From Schaalia sp. lx-260 (GTDB lineage: Bacteria > Actinomycetota > Actinomycetes > Actinomycetales > Actinomycetaceae), in contig NZ_JAJNRQ010000002.1 of NCBI RefSeq assembly GCF_021083645.1, forward strand, positions 124,001-188,000: DNA of 64,000 bases, written 5' to 3'. Under the pieces are notes generated by a model. It did no database searches, was not told the DNA's origin, and was given only the letters and a program-made list of their open reading frames with translations. This document shows positions 26,607 to 36,803 of the stretch, piece after piece. A program made the position numbers and the translations under genes. Numbering within the stretch: position 1 is the first letter of the stretch; each line of letters opens with the position of its first letter.

Positions 26607-27835
26607 TGTCCAAAGTGGCTCCGACAAAACGACGCGAAGTACGGCCAACAGATCAGCCTCCTGAAGGAGCTACGCATCCGGATGCGCGACCGCTTTTATC
26701 TTTTACTGCGAAAAAGCGAGGAAAAGCTCCGCTCCACCTAGCAGATTGCGATGCGCAGGCGCGCCGAGAATTACTTCAACAAGCCGGACTTCCTGCGTTC
26801 CGTGCCGACCAATTATCACGGCATTACTTTGATCATTTTCTGGCTGACGCACAGCAAATGACTGACATACCCGCTCACGCACGCTCAATTATTGAAGAAA
26901 AAATACTGCCCCGCCTTGTTGAACAAGTGACGGTGCTACGTGCCGATGCAGGTATGACATTAAAACACCTGTGGAAACTTTACGATGGTGCCACTGTCGA
27001 ATCTGTGTTGATGGGTTATGGAGATCGGACGACTCTGTGTGTTTCTTCGCAGGCTGGATGCGGTATGGCCTGTCCTTTCTGCGCAACCGGTCAAATGGGG
27101 CTTACCCGTAACTTATCAACAGCAGAAATAGTCGACCAAGTGCGTTTAGCTCATCGTGCATGTGCTGACGGGGATCTTGCATGCGGACCCACCCGACTCA
27201 CAAATGTGGTTTTTATGGGGATGGGAGAACCGCTAGCAAATTACAAAGCAGTGATCGCAGCGATTCATCGTTTAATTGACCCATCTCCGCAAGGATTTGG
27301 TATGTCGGCACGCGGTATTACCGTGTCAACTGTGGGACTGGTTCCAGCGATTCATAAATTGGCGGCAGAAGGCATTCCCGTTACTTTAGCGGTATCCCTT
27401 CATGCTCCAGATGATGATTTACGTGATGACCTTATTCCTATCAATTCTCGCTGGAAAGTGACAGAACTCCTTGATGCTGCGCGTCATTATTTCTTGTCAA
27501 CAGGTCGTCGTGTTTCAATCGAATACGCTTTAATTAAGGATATGAATGACCAGCCTCGACGCGCTCAGCTTCTTGCTAATGAACTGAATAAACGCGGTAA
27601 AGGATGGGTACACGTTAATCCGATTCCGTTAAATCCGACACCGGGATCCATTTGGACTGCATCGACACGTCGTGCTCAGGATGAATTCGTCCGTATCTTG
27701 CGCGACAATGGAATATCAACAACGATCCGTGACACCCGTGGTTCAGATATTGATGGCGCATGTGGCCAATTAGCTACAGCCGTCAAAGAAGGACGACGTG
27801 CAAGTGTGAAAGTGACGAATCAGGAGGACTCATGA
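26603..27835 (+). CDS. rlmN: RlmN: 23S rRNA A2503 / tRNA A37 C2-methyltransferase
   Basis: RlmN is a radical-SAM enzyme that methylates C2 of A2503 in 23S rRNA and A37 of some tRNAs. The cluster motif [11 protein letters not shown] (about residues 153-163) carries the CxxxCxxC cysteines. [26 protein letters not shown]-type (here [12 protein letters not shown]), [17 protein letters not shown] and the C-terminal [16 protein letters not shown], with the methyl-carrying Cys, are all present. At 410 residues it has an N-terminal extension of about 45 residues. The ATG overlaps cdsA (ATGA); a second ATG follows at once. It overlaps the next gene by 4 bases. Confidence 0.95.
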   Translation: MMSKVAPTKRREVRPTDQPPEGATHPDARPLLSFTAKKRGKAPLHLADCDAQARRELLQQAGLPAFRADQLSRHYFDHFLADAQQMTDIPAHARSIIEEKILPRLVEQVTVLRADAGMTLKHLWKLYDGATVESVLMGYGDRTTLCVSSQAGCGMACPFCATGQMGLTRNLSTAEIVDQVRLAHRACADGDLACGPTRLTNVVFMGMGEPLANYKAVIAAIHRLIDPSPQGFGMSARGITVSTVGLVPAIHKLAAEGIPVTLAVSLHAPDDDLRDDLIPINSRWKVTELLDAARHYFLSTGRRVSIEYALIKDMNDQPRRAQLLANELNKRGKGWVHVNPIPLNPTPGSIWTASTRRAQDEFVRILRDNGISTTIRDTRGSDIDGACGQLATAVKEGRRASVKVTNQEDS

Positions 27836-28383
27836 GCACCACATTTCCGCGCGTTAGTTTTTTCCGTCAGGGTTATGACCCTTCGGGTGTCGATGAATTC
27901 TTTGAGGACGCTAAGCGTGCTTATGAAGGTGGGGTTCCTTCAGAACAGTTCAGCGCAGAACAAGTACGTCGCGCCACTTTCAATGTGCGCCGTCGCGGCT
28001 ACGATATGTCCGCGGTGGATGAAGCTCTTAATCGTTTAGAAGCTGCTTTTATTCACCGTGATCGCATGGATCATGTGGCCGTCAATGGTGAGACAGCGTG
28101 GTTTGAAAAAATTGCGGAACGTGCCACCACACTGTATCCGCGTTTACGTCGTCCACGTGGAGAACGTTTTGCTCGACCACAGAACGGACGCGGCTACGAT
28201 GCTGAAGCTGTTGATGACCTACTTGATCGTTTAGCAAACTATTTTGACGATCAAGATGAAGTCACTGTTGACGATATTCGTCAAGCTGTTTTCCCTTCAG
28301 TTCGAGCAAAGAAAGCCTATGCGGAAGGACCCGTTGATGCCTACCTTGGCCGTGCGGTAGAAATTCTTTTAGCCGTTGACTGA
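27832..28383 (+). CDS. DivIVA-domain repeat protein
   Basis: This 183-residue protein is built of repeats of the short motif found at the N-terminus of DivIVA. Copies are [22 protein letters not shown] (residues about 12-33, split here as [12 protein letters not shown] and onwards), [40 protein letters not shown] and a weaker [20 protein letters not shown] near the end. No long coiled coil follows, unlike true DivIVA/Wag31. DivIVA motifs bind curved or anionic membrane and the cell pole, so a role linked to polar growth or division is possible but unproven. The ATG follows AGGAGGA and overlaps rlmN by 4 bases. Confidence 0.82.
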   Translation: MSTTFPRVSFFRQGYDPSGVDEFFEDAKRAYEGGVPSEQFSAEQVRRATFNVRRRGYDMSAVDEALNRLEAAFIHRDRMDHVAVNGETAWFEKIAERATTLYPRLRRPRGERFARPQNGRGYDAEAVDDLLDRLANYFDDQDEVTVDDIRQAVFPSVRAKKAYAEGPVDAYLGRAVEILLAVD

Positions 28384-28401
28384 TCTGATAAGTAGCAGAA
28401 T

Positions 28402-29619
28402 ATGCGTGATATAGTCCTCCTCGGATCTACAGGTTCTATAGGAACTCAAGCACTAGATATTGTGGCAAGAAATCCAGAGGAATTTCGATTACGCGGTCTC
28501 GCTGCTGGTGGCGCGCACCTTGAGCTATTGGCTCGTCAGGTATGCGATTTTTGTGTGGAAGTTGTGGCCGTAGCAACGTACTGTGCGCATGAGTTACGTG
28601 CAATTATTGAGGAAAAACGGCAGGATTTTTCACAAAGCATACCCATGCCCACAATCCTTGAAGGACCCGATGCTGCAACGGAACTAGCAGGGATGTTCCC
28701 AGATGCCGTTGTACTCAACGGCATCACCGGCGGCGTGGGTTTAGGCCCTACACTGGCTGCCTTACAAGCAGGATCTACTCTTGCTCTTGCAAACAAAGAA
28801 TCTTTGGTAGTAGGTGGGCCTCTTGTACGTGCAGCTTTACAACGGCCAGGCCAAATTGTTCCTGTTGACTCTGAACATTCAGCTATTGCCCAAGCCCTCA
28901 GGTCAGGTATTCACGAGAAAGGCCTTACCTCACCACGTATCACAGGACGTTCTGAGGTCGCGGAACTTGTATTAACAGCTTCAGGAGGCCCATTCCGAGG
29001 ACGTTTACGTGATGAATTACGTCATGTCACACCTGCCCAAGCGCTGGATCACCCCACATGGAATATGGGACCGGTGGTGACGATTAACTCGTCGACCCTA
29101 GTCAATAAAGGCCTTGAACTTATTGAAGCGCATCTCTTATTCGACGTTCCTGCTGAACATATTCAGACAGTTATTCACCCGCAGTCGATTGTTCATTCAA
29201 TGGTGACCTGGAATGATGGGGCAACTATTGTTCAAGCTTCACCACCGGATATGCATTTACCTATTGCACTTGGAATGACGTGGCCGCAACGTTTGAAAGA
29301 GGTTGAAATTCCTATTCGTTGGGATGCAATGCAGAGCTGGATTTTTGAGCCGGTCGATCATCAAACTTTCCCGGCCATCCAATTAGCACGTTACGCAGTC
29401 AGTGCATCTGCGACACATCCGGCCGTGTATAACGCGGCAAATGAGGTTTTTGTTGAGGCTTTCCTGCGGGGTTCTTTACCTTATCTGGCAATTGTTGATT
29501 TGTTGGGTACAGTACTGGAAGCCTATGAGGGTGTACAAGACCCCAATATTGACGATGTGATGGAAGCACAGCGTTGGGCGGTCTCATATGCCCAACAACA
29601 AGCCTCACACTATGCTTAA
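28402..29619 (+). CDS. dxr: 1-deoxy-D-xylulose 5-phosphate reductoisomerase
   Basis: Dxr makes 2-C-methylerythritol 4-phosphate, the first committed step of the MEP isoprenoid pathway. The NADPH motif LLGSTGSIGTQALDIV is at the N-terminus. ALANKESLVVGG, PVDSEHSAI, TASGGPFRG, HPTWNMGPVVTINSSTLVNKGLE and PQSIVHSMV are diagnostic. The length of 405 is normal. The ATG at 28402 is 18 bases after the preceding gene with a weak ribosome site. ispG, a later MEP gene, is two genes downstream, so the pathway is in use. Confidence 0.96.
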   Translation: MRDIVLLGSTGSIGTQALDIVARNPEEFRLRGLAAGGAHLELLARQVCDFCVEVVAVATYCAHELRAIIEEKRQDFSQSIPMPTILEGPDAATELAGMFPDAVVLNGITGGVGLGPTLAALQAGSTLALANKESLVVGGPLVRAALQRPGQIVPVDSEHSAIAQALRSGIHEKGLTSPRITGRSEVAELVLTASGGPFRGRLRDELRHVTPAQALDHPTWNMGPVVTINSSTLVNKGLELIEAHLLFDVPAEHIQTVIHPQSIVHSMVTWNDGATIVQASPPDMHLPIALGMTWPQRLKEVEIPIRWDAMQSWIFEPVDHQTFPAIQLARYAVSASATHPAVYNAANEVFVEAFLRGSLPYLAIVDLLGTVLEAYEGVQDPNIDDVMEAQRWAVSYAQQQASHYA

Positions 29620-29672
29620 TCATCAAAACACTACGTAATGCCAATATAAAAGCGTGAAGTGTTTTCTGATGA
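29620..29672 (+). terminator. Possible hairpin after dxr
   Basis: TCATCAAAACACT just after the dxr stop can pair with AGTGTTTTCTGATGA, with a two-base bulge, around a 25-base loop. No U-tract follows on the plus strand, so function as terminator is uncertain. Confidence 0.35.
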
Positions 29673-29743
29673 AATCACACTATATTCACACTTTTCTATC
29701 AGTCGCTGTATAGGTGACTGTAGTAACGAAAGGAGGCGGGCGT

Positions 29744-30982
29744 ATGGCTTCTGTATGGGGAGTACTTTTCATCATTGCAGGACTGGTTATTTCCGTCGCG
29801 TTGCATGAACTTGGACATATGCTTTTTGCTCGCCTTTTCGGTGTGCCTGTCCCTGAATTTGCTGTAGGTTTTGGGCCAAAGATTTTTTCGCGTCGATGGC
29901 GTGGAACAACGTACTCATTACGAGCGATACCTTTAGGTGGTTTCGTCCGTATTCCGGGGATGTTTCCACCGGCACCTGCGAGGACACGCCTGACTAATCG
30001 CCGTGGAGAACCTACTCTTGCTGAACAAGCACGGGCAGAAAGCGCAGCGAGTCTGCCTGTAGGTCAAGAAAATCACGCTTTTTACCTTCTGAGTGCACCG
30101 CGTAAAATTCTCGTGATGCTTGCCGGTCCATTAATGAATCTGCTGATCTGTATTGTTTTAACCGCTATAGCAATGTGCGGAATTGGATATCAGGCACCGA
30201 CAACAACCGTGGCACAGGTACTTCCAACAGTATCGACTGCGCGCGGTGAAATGACAGGTCCTGCCGCTGCTTCAGGTCTGGTAGAAGGAGATGTTATTGA
30301 GGCGATCAATGGCGCTACCATTAACGAATGGAGCGAAGTACAACAAGCAATTGCGCAGGCTCCAACTCGCACTGTTGATTTAACAGTTAAACGTGCGAAT
30401 CAGCATATACGTGTGACGCTGACACCTGAAACTTCTGAATCAGGTCAAGGAATTGCCGGTATCGTGGCAGGAACAGCGTACCGCTCAGCTTCGCTTGCTC
30501 AACTATGGCAGATGAATACGACAATGGCTCAAGGAACTGTTGCTTTGATTATTCGCCTGCCTCAGGCAGTGTGGAAAGTCGCTGTTTCTGTTGTGACGGA
30601 TGCTCCTCGTGATTCTCAAGGACTGATATCCGTTGTTGGTGTGGGACGTATTGCCGCAGAAGTAACAGGGGAGAGCACAGCATTAGGAGTACGTGATATC
30701 CGCCAAAGCCTTTCAGTGTTACTTATGCTATTGGCTTCACTGAATATGGCTTTATGTATTTTCAATGTGCTGCCTTTACCTCCATTGGATGGTGGTCATA
30801 TCATGGGTGCTCTATATGAGGGTATGCGCCGACGTATCGTTTTATGGAGGGGCGGTGCTGATCCTGGCCCTGCTGATACTGCGCGGTTAATGCCGCTGAC
30901 CTATGTGGTAGGTGCTTCTTTACTTGTGATGACAGTTATTCTTGTACTTGCAGATATTATTAAACCAATTTCTGTGACCTAA
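29744..30982 (+). CDS. rseP: Site-2 metalloprotease, RseP/Rip1-like (M50)
   Basis: This is an intramembrane zinc protease that cuts anti-sigma factors or other membrane substrates. The HELGH motif sits at residues 21-25 in the first membrane segment, and the second metal ligand in LPLPPLDGGHI lies near the C-terminus. A PDZ-like domain lies between (about 150-240: AAASGLVEGDVIEAINGATINEW). Four hydrophobic segments fit the family. The ATG at 29744 follows AAAGGAGG; the frame opens 30 bases before. It lies between dxr and ispG, the normal actinobacterial place. The target anti-sigma factor is not in this window. Confidence 0.92.
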   Translation: MASVWGVLFIIAGLVISVALHELGHMLFARLFGVPVPEFAVGFGPKIFSRRWRGTTYSLRAIPLGGFVRIPGMFPPAPARTRLTNRRGEPTLAEQARAESAASLPVGQENHAFYLLSAPRKILVMLAGPLMNLLICIVLTAIAMCGIGYQAPTTTVAQVLPTVSTARGEMTGPAAASGLVEGDVIEAINGATINEWSEVQQAIAQAPTRTVDLTVKRANQHIRVTLTPETSESGQGIAGIVAGTAYRSASLAQLWQMNTTMAQGTVALIIRLPQAVWKVAVSVVTDAPRDSQGLISVVGVGRIAAEVTGESTALGVRDIRQSLSVLLMLLASLNMALCIFNVLPLPPLDGGHIMGALYEGMRRRIVLWRGGADPGPADTARLMPLTYVVGASLLVMTVILVLADIIKPISVT

Positions 30983-31179
30983 TAATGTAACTGAGCTTCA
31001 CGCGCCTGACACTGAAGCAGCACCGGTATGCACGTGATGAAAAATGCCTTCTGATCTCAACATGTCACTGTGGGCCGTTCACTCAGGTAAATGGAGTATA
31101 AGAGCTGAGCGAATGTGATGTCCTGAAAATAATTGTTTCCTGTTGAGCTAATGATGAAACAGTCAGTCATAATAATGAG

Positions 31180-32337
31180 GTGACTGAAATTTCCCTCGGC
31201 ATGCCCTCAGTGCAGACGCAACCATTTCCTCGACGGAAAACTCGACAAATTATGGTCGGTGATATTCCCGTAGGCGGGGGAGCGCCAGTCAGTGTCCAAT
31301 CAATGACAACGACAAAAACGCATGACATTGGTGCTACTTTGCAACAAATTGCTGAACTGACTGCTGCCGGTTGCGACATTGTACGTGTGGCCTGTCCTAC
31401 AGACAAAGATGCTGAGGCTTTACCGATTATTGTGCGGCAGTCACGGATTCCAGTCATTGCTGATATCCATTTCAATCCAAAATATGTTTTTGCTGCGATT
31501 GAGGCAGGATGTGGAGCTGTACGTGTAAACCCGGGTAATATTCGCAAATTTGACGATCAAGTTGCTGAAATTTGCGCAGCTGCCCGCGATCATGGAACTT
31601 CTTTACGTATTGGTGTCAATGCAGGTTCATTACATCCAGATCTGTTGAAAAAATATGGACGCGCCACACCGGAAGCATTAGTTGAATCTGCTGTATGGGA
31701 AGCCTCGTTATTTGAAGAAAATGACTTTCATGACTTTAAGATTTCTGTGAAACACCATGACGTGCTCACAATGATTGAAGCGTATCGTCAGCTTTCCGAG
31801 CAGGGGGACTGGCCCTTGCATTTAGGAGTGACTGAGGCTGGTCCCGCATTCCAGGGAACAATCAAGTCAGTGTCCGCTTTTTCGATACTTTTGGCTGAGG
31901 GCATTGGGGATACTATTCGTGTTTCTTTATCGGCTCCGCCTGTTGAAGAAGTGAAAGTGGGATGTAAGCTCCTTGAATTTATGGGGTTACGTGACCGCAC
32001 TTTAGAGATCGTGTCTTGTCCCTCTTGTGGGCGCGCACAAGTGGATGTGTGGACTTTGGCGGATAATGTCACAGAGGGCTTAAAAGATCTAACTGTGCCT
32101 TTGCGTGTAGCGGTGATGGGTTGCGTGGTGAACGGGCCAGGTGAAGCACGTGAAGCTGATCTGGGTGTTGCTTCCGGTAATGGTAAGGGACAGATTTTCA
32201 TTCAAGGCGAGGTTGTTGAAACTGTTCCTGAAGATCAGATTGTGGAAACTCTCATCCGACACGCGAATATTTTGGCAGAAAAACTTGGCCTTAACGAAGG
32301 TGATGGTCAGGTGGAAGTCCTACCGGTTACCCGGTGA
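31180..32337 (+). CDS. ispG: 4-hydroxy-3-methylbut-2-enyl diphosphate synthase
   Basis: IspG (GcpE) is the [4Fe-4S] enzyme that converts MEcPP to HMBPP, the penultimate MEP-pathway step. The TIM-barrel part has [39 protein letters not shown] and VRVNPGNI; the C-terminal cluster cysteines are in [11 protein letters not shown] and [18 protein letters not shown]. The length is 385. The GTG at 31180 gives MTEISLGMP, as in related actinobacterial IspG; the ATG at 31201 is too far from any ribosome site. It is separated from rseP by about 200 bases, so it may have its own promoter. Confidence 0.96.
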   Translation: MTEISLGMPSVQTQPFPRRKTRQIMVGDIPVGGGAPVSVQSMTTTKTHDIGATLQQIAELTAAGCDIVRVACPTDKDAEALPIIVRQSRIPVIADIHFNPKYVFAAIEAGCGAVRVNPGNIRKFDDQVAEICAAARDHGTSLRIGVNAGSLHPDLLKKYGRATPEALVESAVWEASLFEENDFHDFKISVKHHDVLTMIEAYRQLSEQGDWPLHLGVTEAGPAFQGTIKSVSAFSILLAEGIGDTIRVSLSAPPVEEVKVGCKLLEFMGLRDRTLEIVSCPSCGRAQVDVWTLADNVTEGLKDLTVPLRVAVMGCVVNGPGEAREADLGVASGNGKGQIFIQGEVVETVPEDQIVETLIRHANILAEKLGLNEGDGQVEVLPVTR

Positions 32338-32361
32338 ACATCGTACAGAAAGCAGTTCATT

Positions 32362-32853
32362 ATGCGTAAACTTCGTTTCCTCCTTGCAGGTGCCGCACTA
32401 GGTGCGGTGTTTATACGGATGACAGGTTTCCCTGCGCGTATTGGTCTGACACAAAGTCAAGCAGCCGTGTCATTACCAGGTGACTTGCTTTCTCCTTCAG
32501 CAGATGTTGTCGTTGATCGCGCTGTCCTCATACATGCATCACCTGAACGAGTATGGGAAGTGATTGATGCAGCTTTCCATGCAGAGGAAAAGGATGTTCT
32601 GGTGAAAGAACTGTGTGATTGCATGGTTTTACGCGCAGCTTATCCTACGCAAGAACCTGATTCGCCTGTACAGGGGACATGTGCTCTTGTGCTTTTACCT
32701 GAAGCGAATGGGACAACACGTGTGCATATGCGTGAGCGTCATACATCCTCACCAGAAATGTCTGCACGTAAAATTCGCGCTCTCTTAGCTTTGGAGTCTC
32801 CTGTTGCTTTGCGCATGTTGTATGACATTAAACATGTAGCAGAGATGAACTAA
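32362..32853 (+). CDS. SRPBCC-like protein with N-terminal hydrophobic segment
   Basis: This 163-residue protein begins with a hydrophobic stretch (LRFLLAGAALGAVFIRM) and then a segment resembling the SRPBCC/START-like fold: DVVVDRAVLIHASPERVWEVIDAAF is the usual first strand and helix of polyketide-cyclase-like proteins. The later part, LVLLPEANGTTRVHMRERHTSS, fits a strand pair. A ligand is unknown. It may be membrane-attached. The ATG is 24 bases after ispG, so it is probably in the same transcript. The family call rests on the N-terminal motif alone and is moderate. Confidence 0.6.
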   Translation: MRKLRFLLAGAALGAVFIRMTGFPARIGLTQSQAAVSLPGDLLSPSADVVVDRAVLIHASPERVWEVIDAAFHAEEKDVLVKELCDCMVLRAAYPTQEPDSPVQGTCALVLLPEANGTTRVHMRERHTSSPEMSARKIRALLALESPVALRMLYDIKHVAEMN

Positions 32854-33158
32854 TACATCTATCCGTGGTGCGAATAATTATTTCTTTTCTAGGGAGCGAC
32901 TGAGCGTAGGCTGCTGCCAAGTGGCGGTGTCACGTTCGTTTGTTCACAGATATCCACATGTGCTCTGAAACGGAGCGATACAGCGTGGCAGGAGTTGAAC
33001 CTTTGCTCTGCTTGTTTCAGATGGACTTCTCAAAGCAGCCGCAACTGTGTAGAAGATGAGTTCTTGAGCTGATTTTTGATGTGATACGTGCCGTTTATTT
33101 GTTCGACAGGTGAGGCGCAGTTGTACGTGCATGGGGGAAGTGAACTACTCTTAAGAGC
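32854..33158 (+). other. Intergenic region before proS
   Basis: This 305-base stretch shows no gene and no strong hairpin. It holds one DnaA-box-like ATATCCACA near 32949. The proS promoter should be in its second half, but no confident -35/-10 pair is visible. Confidence 0.4.
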
Positions 33159-34967
33159 GTGCTAAAAACGCTTTCTTCATATTTCTTACGTACTTTACGT
33201 GAAGACCCTGCCGATGCTGAGGTAGCATCCCATAAACTGCTGATTCGTGCTGGCTACATTCGCCGCACAGCGCCAGGTATTTATACGTGGCTTCCTTTGG
33301 GTTTACGTGTTTTACGTAATGTCGAGCAAGTAATTCGTGAAGAAATGGATCGTATAGGCGGTCAGGAAGTACATTTTCCGGCACTTTTACCGGCTGACCC
33401 GTATAAAGCAACACATCGGTGGGAAGAATACGGACCCACTCTTTTCACCTTGCATGATCGTAAGGGAGGAGATTACCTTTTAGCTCCTACCCATGAGGAA
33501 ATGTTCACTTTGCTGGTGAAAGATATGTTTTCCTCATATAAGGATCTGCCTTCGACCTTGTATCAGATCCAGACAAAGTACAGGGATGAAGCACGTCCCC
33601 GTGCGGGTCTGATTCGTGGGCGCGAATTTGTCATGAAAGACGCTTACAGTTTTGATCTAGCCGCCGAAGGGCTTGAAGCATCCTATATGGCTCAACGTGG
33701 GGCCTATGAACGTATTTTCCGTCGCCTTGGTTTGGAATACGTCATTGTTTCTGCGATGTCGGGTGCTATGGGAGGTTCCCATTCTGAGGAGTTCTTACAT
33801 CCAAGTCCTATTGGTGAAGATACTTTTGTGCGTTCTGCTGGGGGATATGCGGCAAATGCTGAAGCGGTAACAACGCCTGTTCCAGATGTTGTTCCTTTTG
33901 AAGGCATTGCTCCTGCTCAAATATTTGATACGCCAGATTCACCGACTATTGATGCTTTGGTTGATTTGGCTAATCGTCTGCACCCGCGTGAAGATCGTGC
34001 GTGGAATGCTGCTGACACCTTGAAAAATGTCGTTGTGACTTTGACGCATCCTGATGGTGAAAAAGAACTTTTAGTTGTGGGAATCCCTGGGGATCGAGAC
34101 GTCGATATGAAGCGCTTAGAAGCTTCAGTTGCGCCCGCTGAAGTTGCTATGGCGAGTCCTGAAGATCTTGCAACGCACCCTGAACTTGTGCCTGGATATA
34201 TTGGTCCTTCAGTTATTGGTCCGAATTCGCCAGCACGTGTGGTCGATGATGAAGGAAATATTTCCGGTTCAGTGCGTTACCTCCTTGATCCGCGAATTGT
34301 TGAGGGCACAACGTGGATTACTGGCGCAAATGCTGTGGACCAGCATGTGTTCTGGTTGACTAAGGGCCGTGATTTTGAGGCTGATGGCACCATTGAAGCT
34401 GCAGAGGTTCGTGAAGGCGATCCTGCACCAGATGGCTCAGGCCCGCTGCACTTAGCTCGTGGTATTGAGGTGGGACATATTTTCGCCTTAGGGGATAAGT
34501 ATGCAAAGGCTTTGGGGCTGACTGTTTTAGATGAAAACGGTAAGTCGCAGGTGGTCACGATGGGGTCTTATGGTATCGGTGTTTCACGTGTCGTGGCAGC
34601 GTTAGCTGAGGCTTATCACGATGATCGTGGTCTTTCGTGGCCGGTTAATGTGGCACCTTTCCATGTTCATGTGCTGGCTACAGGTAAAGGTGATGAGCTT
34701 TTTGCTGCGGCTACTCACCTGTCAGAATTATTGGAAGAACGTGGTCTTGATGTTCTGTACGACGATCGTCGCAAAGTGAGCGCGGGTGTGAAATTTGCTG
34801 ATGCGGAGCTTATTGGTCTGCCAATTGCGGTTGTTGTGGGTCGTGGTCTTGCTGACGGTAAAGTGGAAATTCGTGTGCGGACAACAGGGGAGCGTATGGA
34901 GGTTCCTGTAGAAGAAGCTTGTGATGCTGTTGAGAAGCTGTATCACGACTTGCAGGAAAAGGAGTGA
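33159..34967 (+). CDS. proS: Prolyl-tRNA synthetase
   Basis: ProS charges tRNA-Pro. The 602-residue protein is the bacterial type with the editing insertion. The catalytic class II domain has [18 protein letters not shown] (motif 1 region) and [25 protein letters not shown] (motif 2). The YbaK-like insertion, which removes Ala-tRNA-Pro, spans about residues 230-415 (TLKNVVVTL...[17 protein letters not shown]). Motif 3 is [18 protein letters not shown]. The anticodon-binding domain ends the protein. The start is GTG with the [16 protein letters not shown]-terminus; GGGGGAAG lies rather far upstream. def follows after 6 bases. Confidence 0.96.
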   Translation: MLKTLSSYFLRTLREDPADAEVASHKLLIRAGYIRRTAPGIYTWLPLGLRVLRNVEQVIREEMDRIGGQEVHFPALLPADPYKATHRWEEYGPTLFTLHDRKGGDYLLAPTHEEMFTLLVKDMFSSYKDLPSTLYQIQTKYRDEARPRAGLIRGREFVMKDAYSFDLAAEGLEASYMAQRGAYERIFRRLGLEYVIVSAMSGAMGGSHSEEFLHPSPIGEDTFVRSAGGYAANAEAVTTPVPDVVPFEGIAPAQIFDTPDSPTIDALVDLANRLHPREDRAWNAADTLKNVVVTLTHPDGEKELLVVGIPGDRDVDMKRLEASVAPAEVAMASPEDLATHPELVPGYIGPSVIGPNSPARVVDDEGNISGSVRYLLDPRIVEGTTWITGANAVDQHVFWLTKGRDFEADGTIEAAEVREGDPAPDGSGPLHLARGIEVGHIFALGDKYAKALGLTVLDENGKSQVVTMGSYGIGVSRVVAALAEAYHDDRGLSWPVNVAPFHVHVLATGKGDELFAAATHLSELLEERGLDVLYDDRRKVSAGVKFADAELIGLPIAVVVGRGLADGKVEIRVRTTGERMEVPVEEACDAVEKLYHDLQEKE

Positions 34968-34973
34968 TCCTAC

Positions 34974-35465
34974 GTGGCTATCCGTGATATCCGTATTATT
35001 GGTGATCCTATTCTTCGGACGCCCTGTGAACCTATTACTGATATTGATGCGCGTGTCAAAGCGTTGGTTGAGGACCTTCTTGAAGGTGTTGACTTGGATG
35101 GGCGCGCAGGGTTAGCAGCTAATCAGATTGGCGTGGGGCTACGGGCCTTCTCGTGGAATATTGATGGCGAAATCGGGTACGTTCTGAATCCGACATTGGT
35201 GGCTTTATCTGAGGATGAGTACCAAGATGGTGACGAGGGGTGCCTATCGGTTCCGGAGCTGTGGTATCCGACTCGGCGCGCCTGGTATGCGCGTGTTGAG
35301 GGGATTGACCTTGATGGTAAACCTGTCATTGTTGAAGGCGAGGAGCTAATGGCTCGCTGTTTGCAGCATGAAACCGATCATCTTGACGGCATGATTTATA
35401 TTGATCGTTTAGATCGTGCAACACGTAAGAAAGCTTTACGTGATATACGAGAAAAAGCTTTCTGA
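34974..35465 (+). CDS. def: Peptide deformylase
   Basis: Deformylase removes the formyl group from the initiator Met of new proteins. All three motifs are present in the 163 residues: [10 protein letters not shown] (motif 1), EGCLSVPE (motif 2, metal-ligand Cys) and QHETDHLDG (motif 3, HExxH metal site). The protein is type 1. The GTG at 34974 has AAAAGGAG 9 bases upstream within the proS end. The stop is followed by a 260-base region. Confidence 0.95.
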   Translation: MAIRDIRIIGDPILRTPCEPITDIDARVKALVEDLLEGVDLDGRAGLAANQIGVGLRAFSWNIDGEIGYVLNPTLVALSEDEYQDGDEGCLSVPELWYPTRRAWYARVEGIDLDGKPVIVEGEELMARCLQHETDHLDGMIYIDRLDRATRKKALRDIREKAF

Positions 35466-35725
35466 GTTTTCTGCGTGTTGCATCCAGTGCTGTAAAGCGT
35501 GTTGAGTCTAATACGCACGTGTTGCTTGTGTGTCTGCTGCGCAAAATGAGGTAGGTAAGGCTGATTAGGGTCGCGCGTAGTGTTTTCCGCGTGTCCCTTG
35601 GCTTTTCTTGTCGCAAACACCGATAATGAAGTAACACTGCGAGCATTTATGCGCTTATACATGACAAAAGAACAGATGATCGAGGGCGTAGGGGAAGACG
35701 ATCCTCAACATACTGGGAGGTCATG

Positions 35726-36226
35726 ATGAGAGGAACCTACACCCGCGGTGTACTTTTTGTGCATTCAACACCGGCGGCTTTGTGCCCTCATATTGAATGG
35801 GCGGCTGGTACGGCGTTAGGGCAAGAGCTGCACCTGCAATGGACACCGCAGGATGCTGCGCCTTCAATGCTGCGCACAGAATATCCGTGGGTGGGACCTG
35901 TTGGATCAGGTGTTCGTCTTGCTTCCGCTTTGCGCGGCTGGGAACATGTGCGCTACGAAGTGACCGAAGAACCCACAGCAACAACTGACGGAGGCCGTTG
36001 GGCGCATACGCCTTCGCTAGGGATTTTTCATTCACAGGTGGACAGTGTAGGAAATGTCGTGATACCGGAAGACCGTGTACGCGCTGCAATAGAATCTTCC
36101 TCATCATATGAAGAACTACGTGAACGTCTTGACCTTGCATTAGGGCAAGCATGGGATGATGAGCTGGAGCCATTCCGCTATGCCGGTGCCGGTGTTGCCG
36201 TCAGATGGCTCAACCAAGTTGGCTAA
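35726..36226 (+). CDS. DUF3145 family protein
   Basis: This is a 166-residue member of the actinobacterial family DUF3145, whose function is unknown. The family blocks are RGVLFVHSTPAALCPHIEWA, QWTPQDAAPSMLRTEYPWVGP, GVRLASALRGWEHVRYEVTEEP and HTPSLGIFHSQVDSVGNVVIPEDRVRAAIE. Two adjacent ATGs (35723 and 35726) are possible; 35726 has the better distance from GGGAGG. In Streptomyces the family member lies after the fatty-acid genes fabD-fabH-acpP-fabF. Here an acyl-carrier-like gene follows at 36 bases while the fab genes are absent, so the two may be a relic or a specialised pair. Confidence 0.88.
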   Translation: MRGTYTRGVLFVHSTPAALCPHIEWAAGTALGQELHLQWTPQDAAPSMLRTEYPWVGPVGSGVRLASALRGWEHVRYEVTEEPTATTDGGRWAHTPSLGIFHSQVDSVGNVVIPEDRVRAAIESSSSYEELRERLDLALGQAWDDELEPFRYAGAGVAVRWLNQVG

Positions 36227-36262
36227 AATGCCATCCCACCATGAGAAAGTGCTGCACCGATT

Positions 36263-36667
36263 ATGGGAACAATTGCTGAACTTATAGGGTATCAACTTGC
36301 CGTCGAATCTTTAGCAGATGAAAATACGCCTCCATCTGACACCGCAGCAAAGAAAAACTCTGATGATTCTGATGATTCTTCACCCACTGATTTAACAGAA
36401 ACGGAACAGGCCGCCGCTTTGCTTTCGCCTATCCAGCAAGCACAAGAAATAGCAATGACAGCGCTTCTGGCTGAAACAGGTATTGAAGCACAGGATATGC
36501 GCGCAGACCTCACTTTACGTGGGGACCTTGATCTTGATGTGATTGGTTTATATGCGGTTATTTCGACTATTGAACATGAGTGCCGAATATCTTTTACTGA
36601 TCTGGAAATACATAAATGGCACACGGTAGAGGATTTTCTTCAAGCTGTAACTGAGCATGTGTCATGA
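36263..36667 (+). CDS. Acyl-carrier-protein-like protein lacking the phosphopantetheine serine
   Basis: The C-terminal half of this 134-residue protein follows the acyl carrier pattern: LTLRGDLDLDVIGLYAVI, then EHECRISFTDLEIHKWHTVEDFLQAV. In ACPs the motif is D-S-L; here it is D92-V93-I94, so the Ser that carries the 4'-phosphopantetheine arm is Val. The N-terminal 55 residues are polar and Asp/Ser-rich. It therefore should not carry acyl chains in the normal way. It may be a protein-protein adaptor. The ribosome site is weak (GAGAAAG, far). It follows DUF3145 by 36 bases. Confidence 0.75.
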   Translation: MGTIAELIGYQLAVESLADENTPPSDTAAKKNSDDSDDSSPTDLTETEQAAALLSPIQQAQEIAMTALLAETGIEAQDMRADLTLRGDLDLDVIGLYAVISTIEHECRISFTDLEIHKWHTVEDFLQAVTEHVS

Positions 36668-36803
36668 ACCTGATATTTTCCTCGCTTTTCTTTACCTTAT
36701 TCGTAAAATTTGCATTAATTATTCGGATTCGCTTCCACACGGGCATGTGAACCTCTAATATTTATGTAGGACTTAAGGCATAACTTCTATGGAAGGACAG
36801 CAC

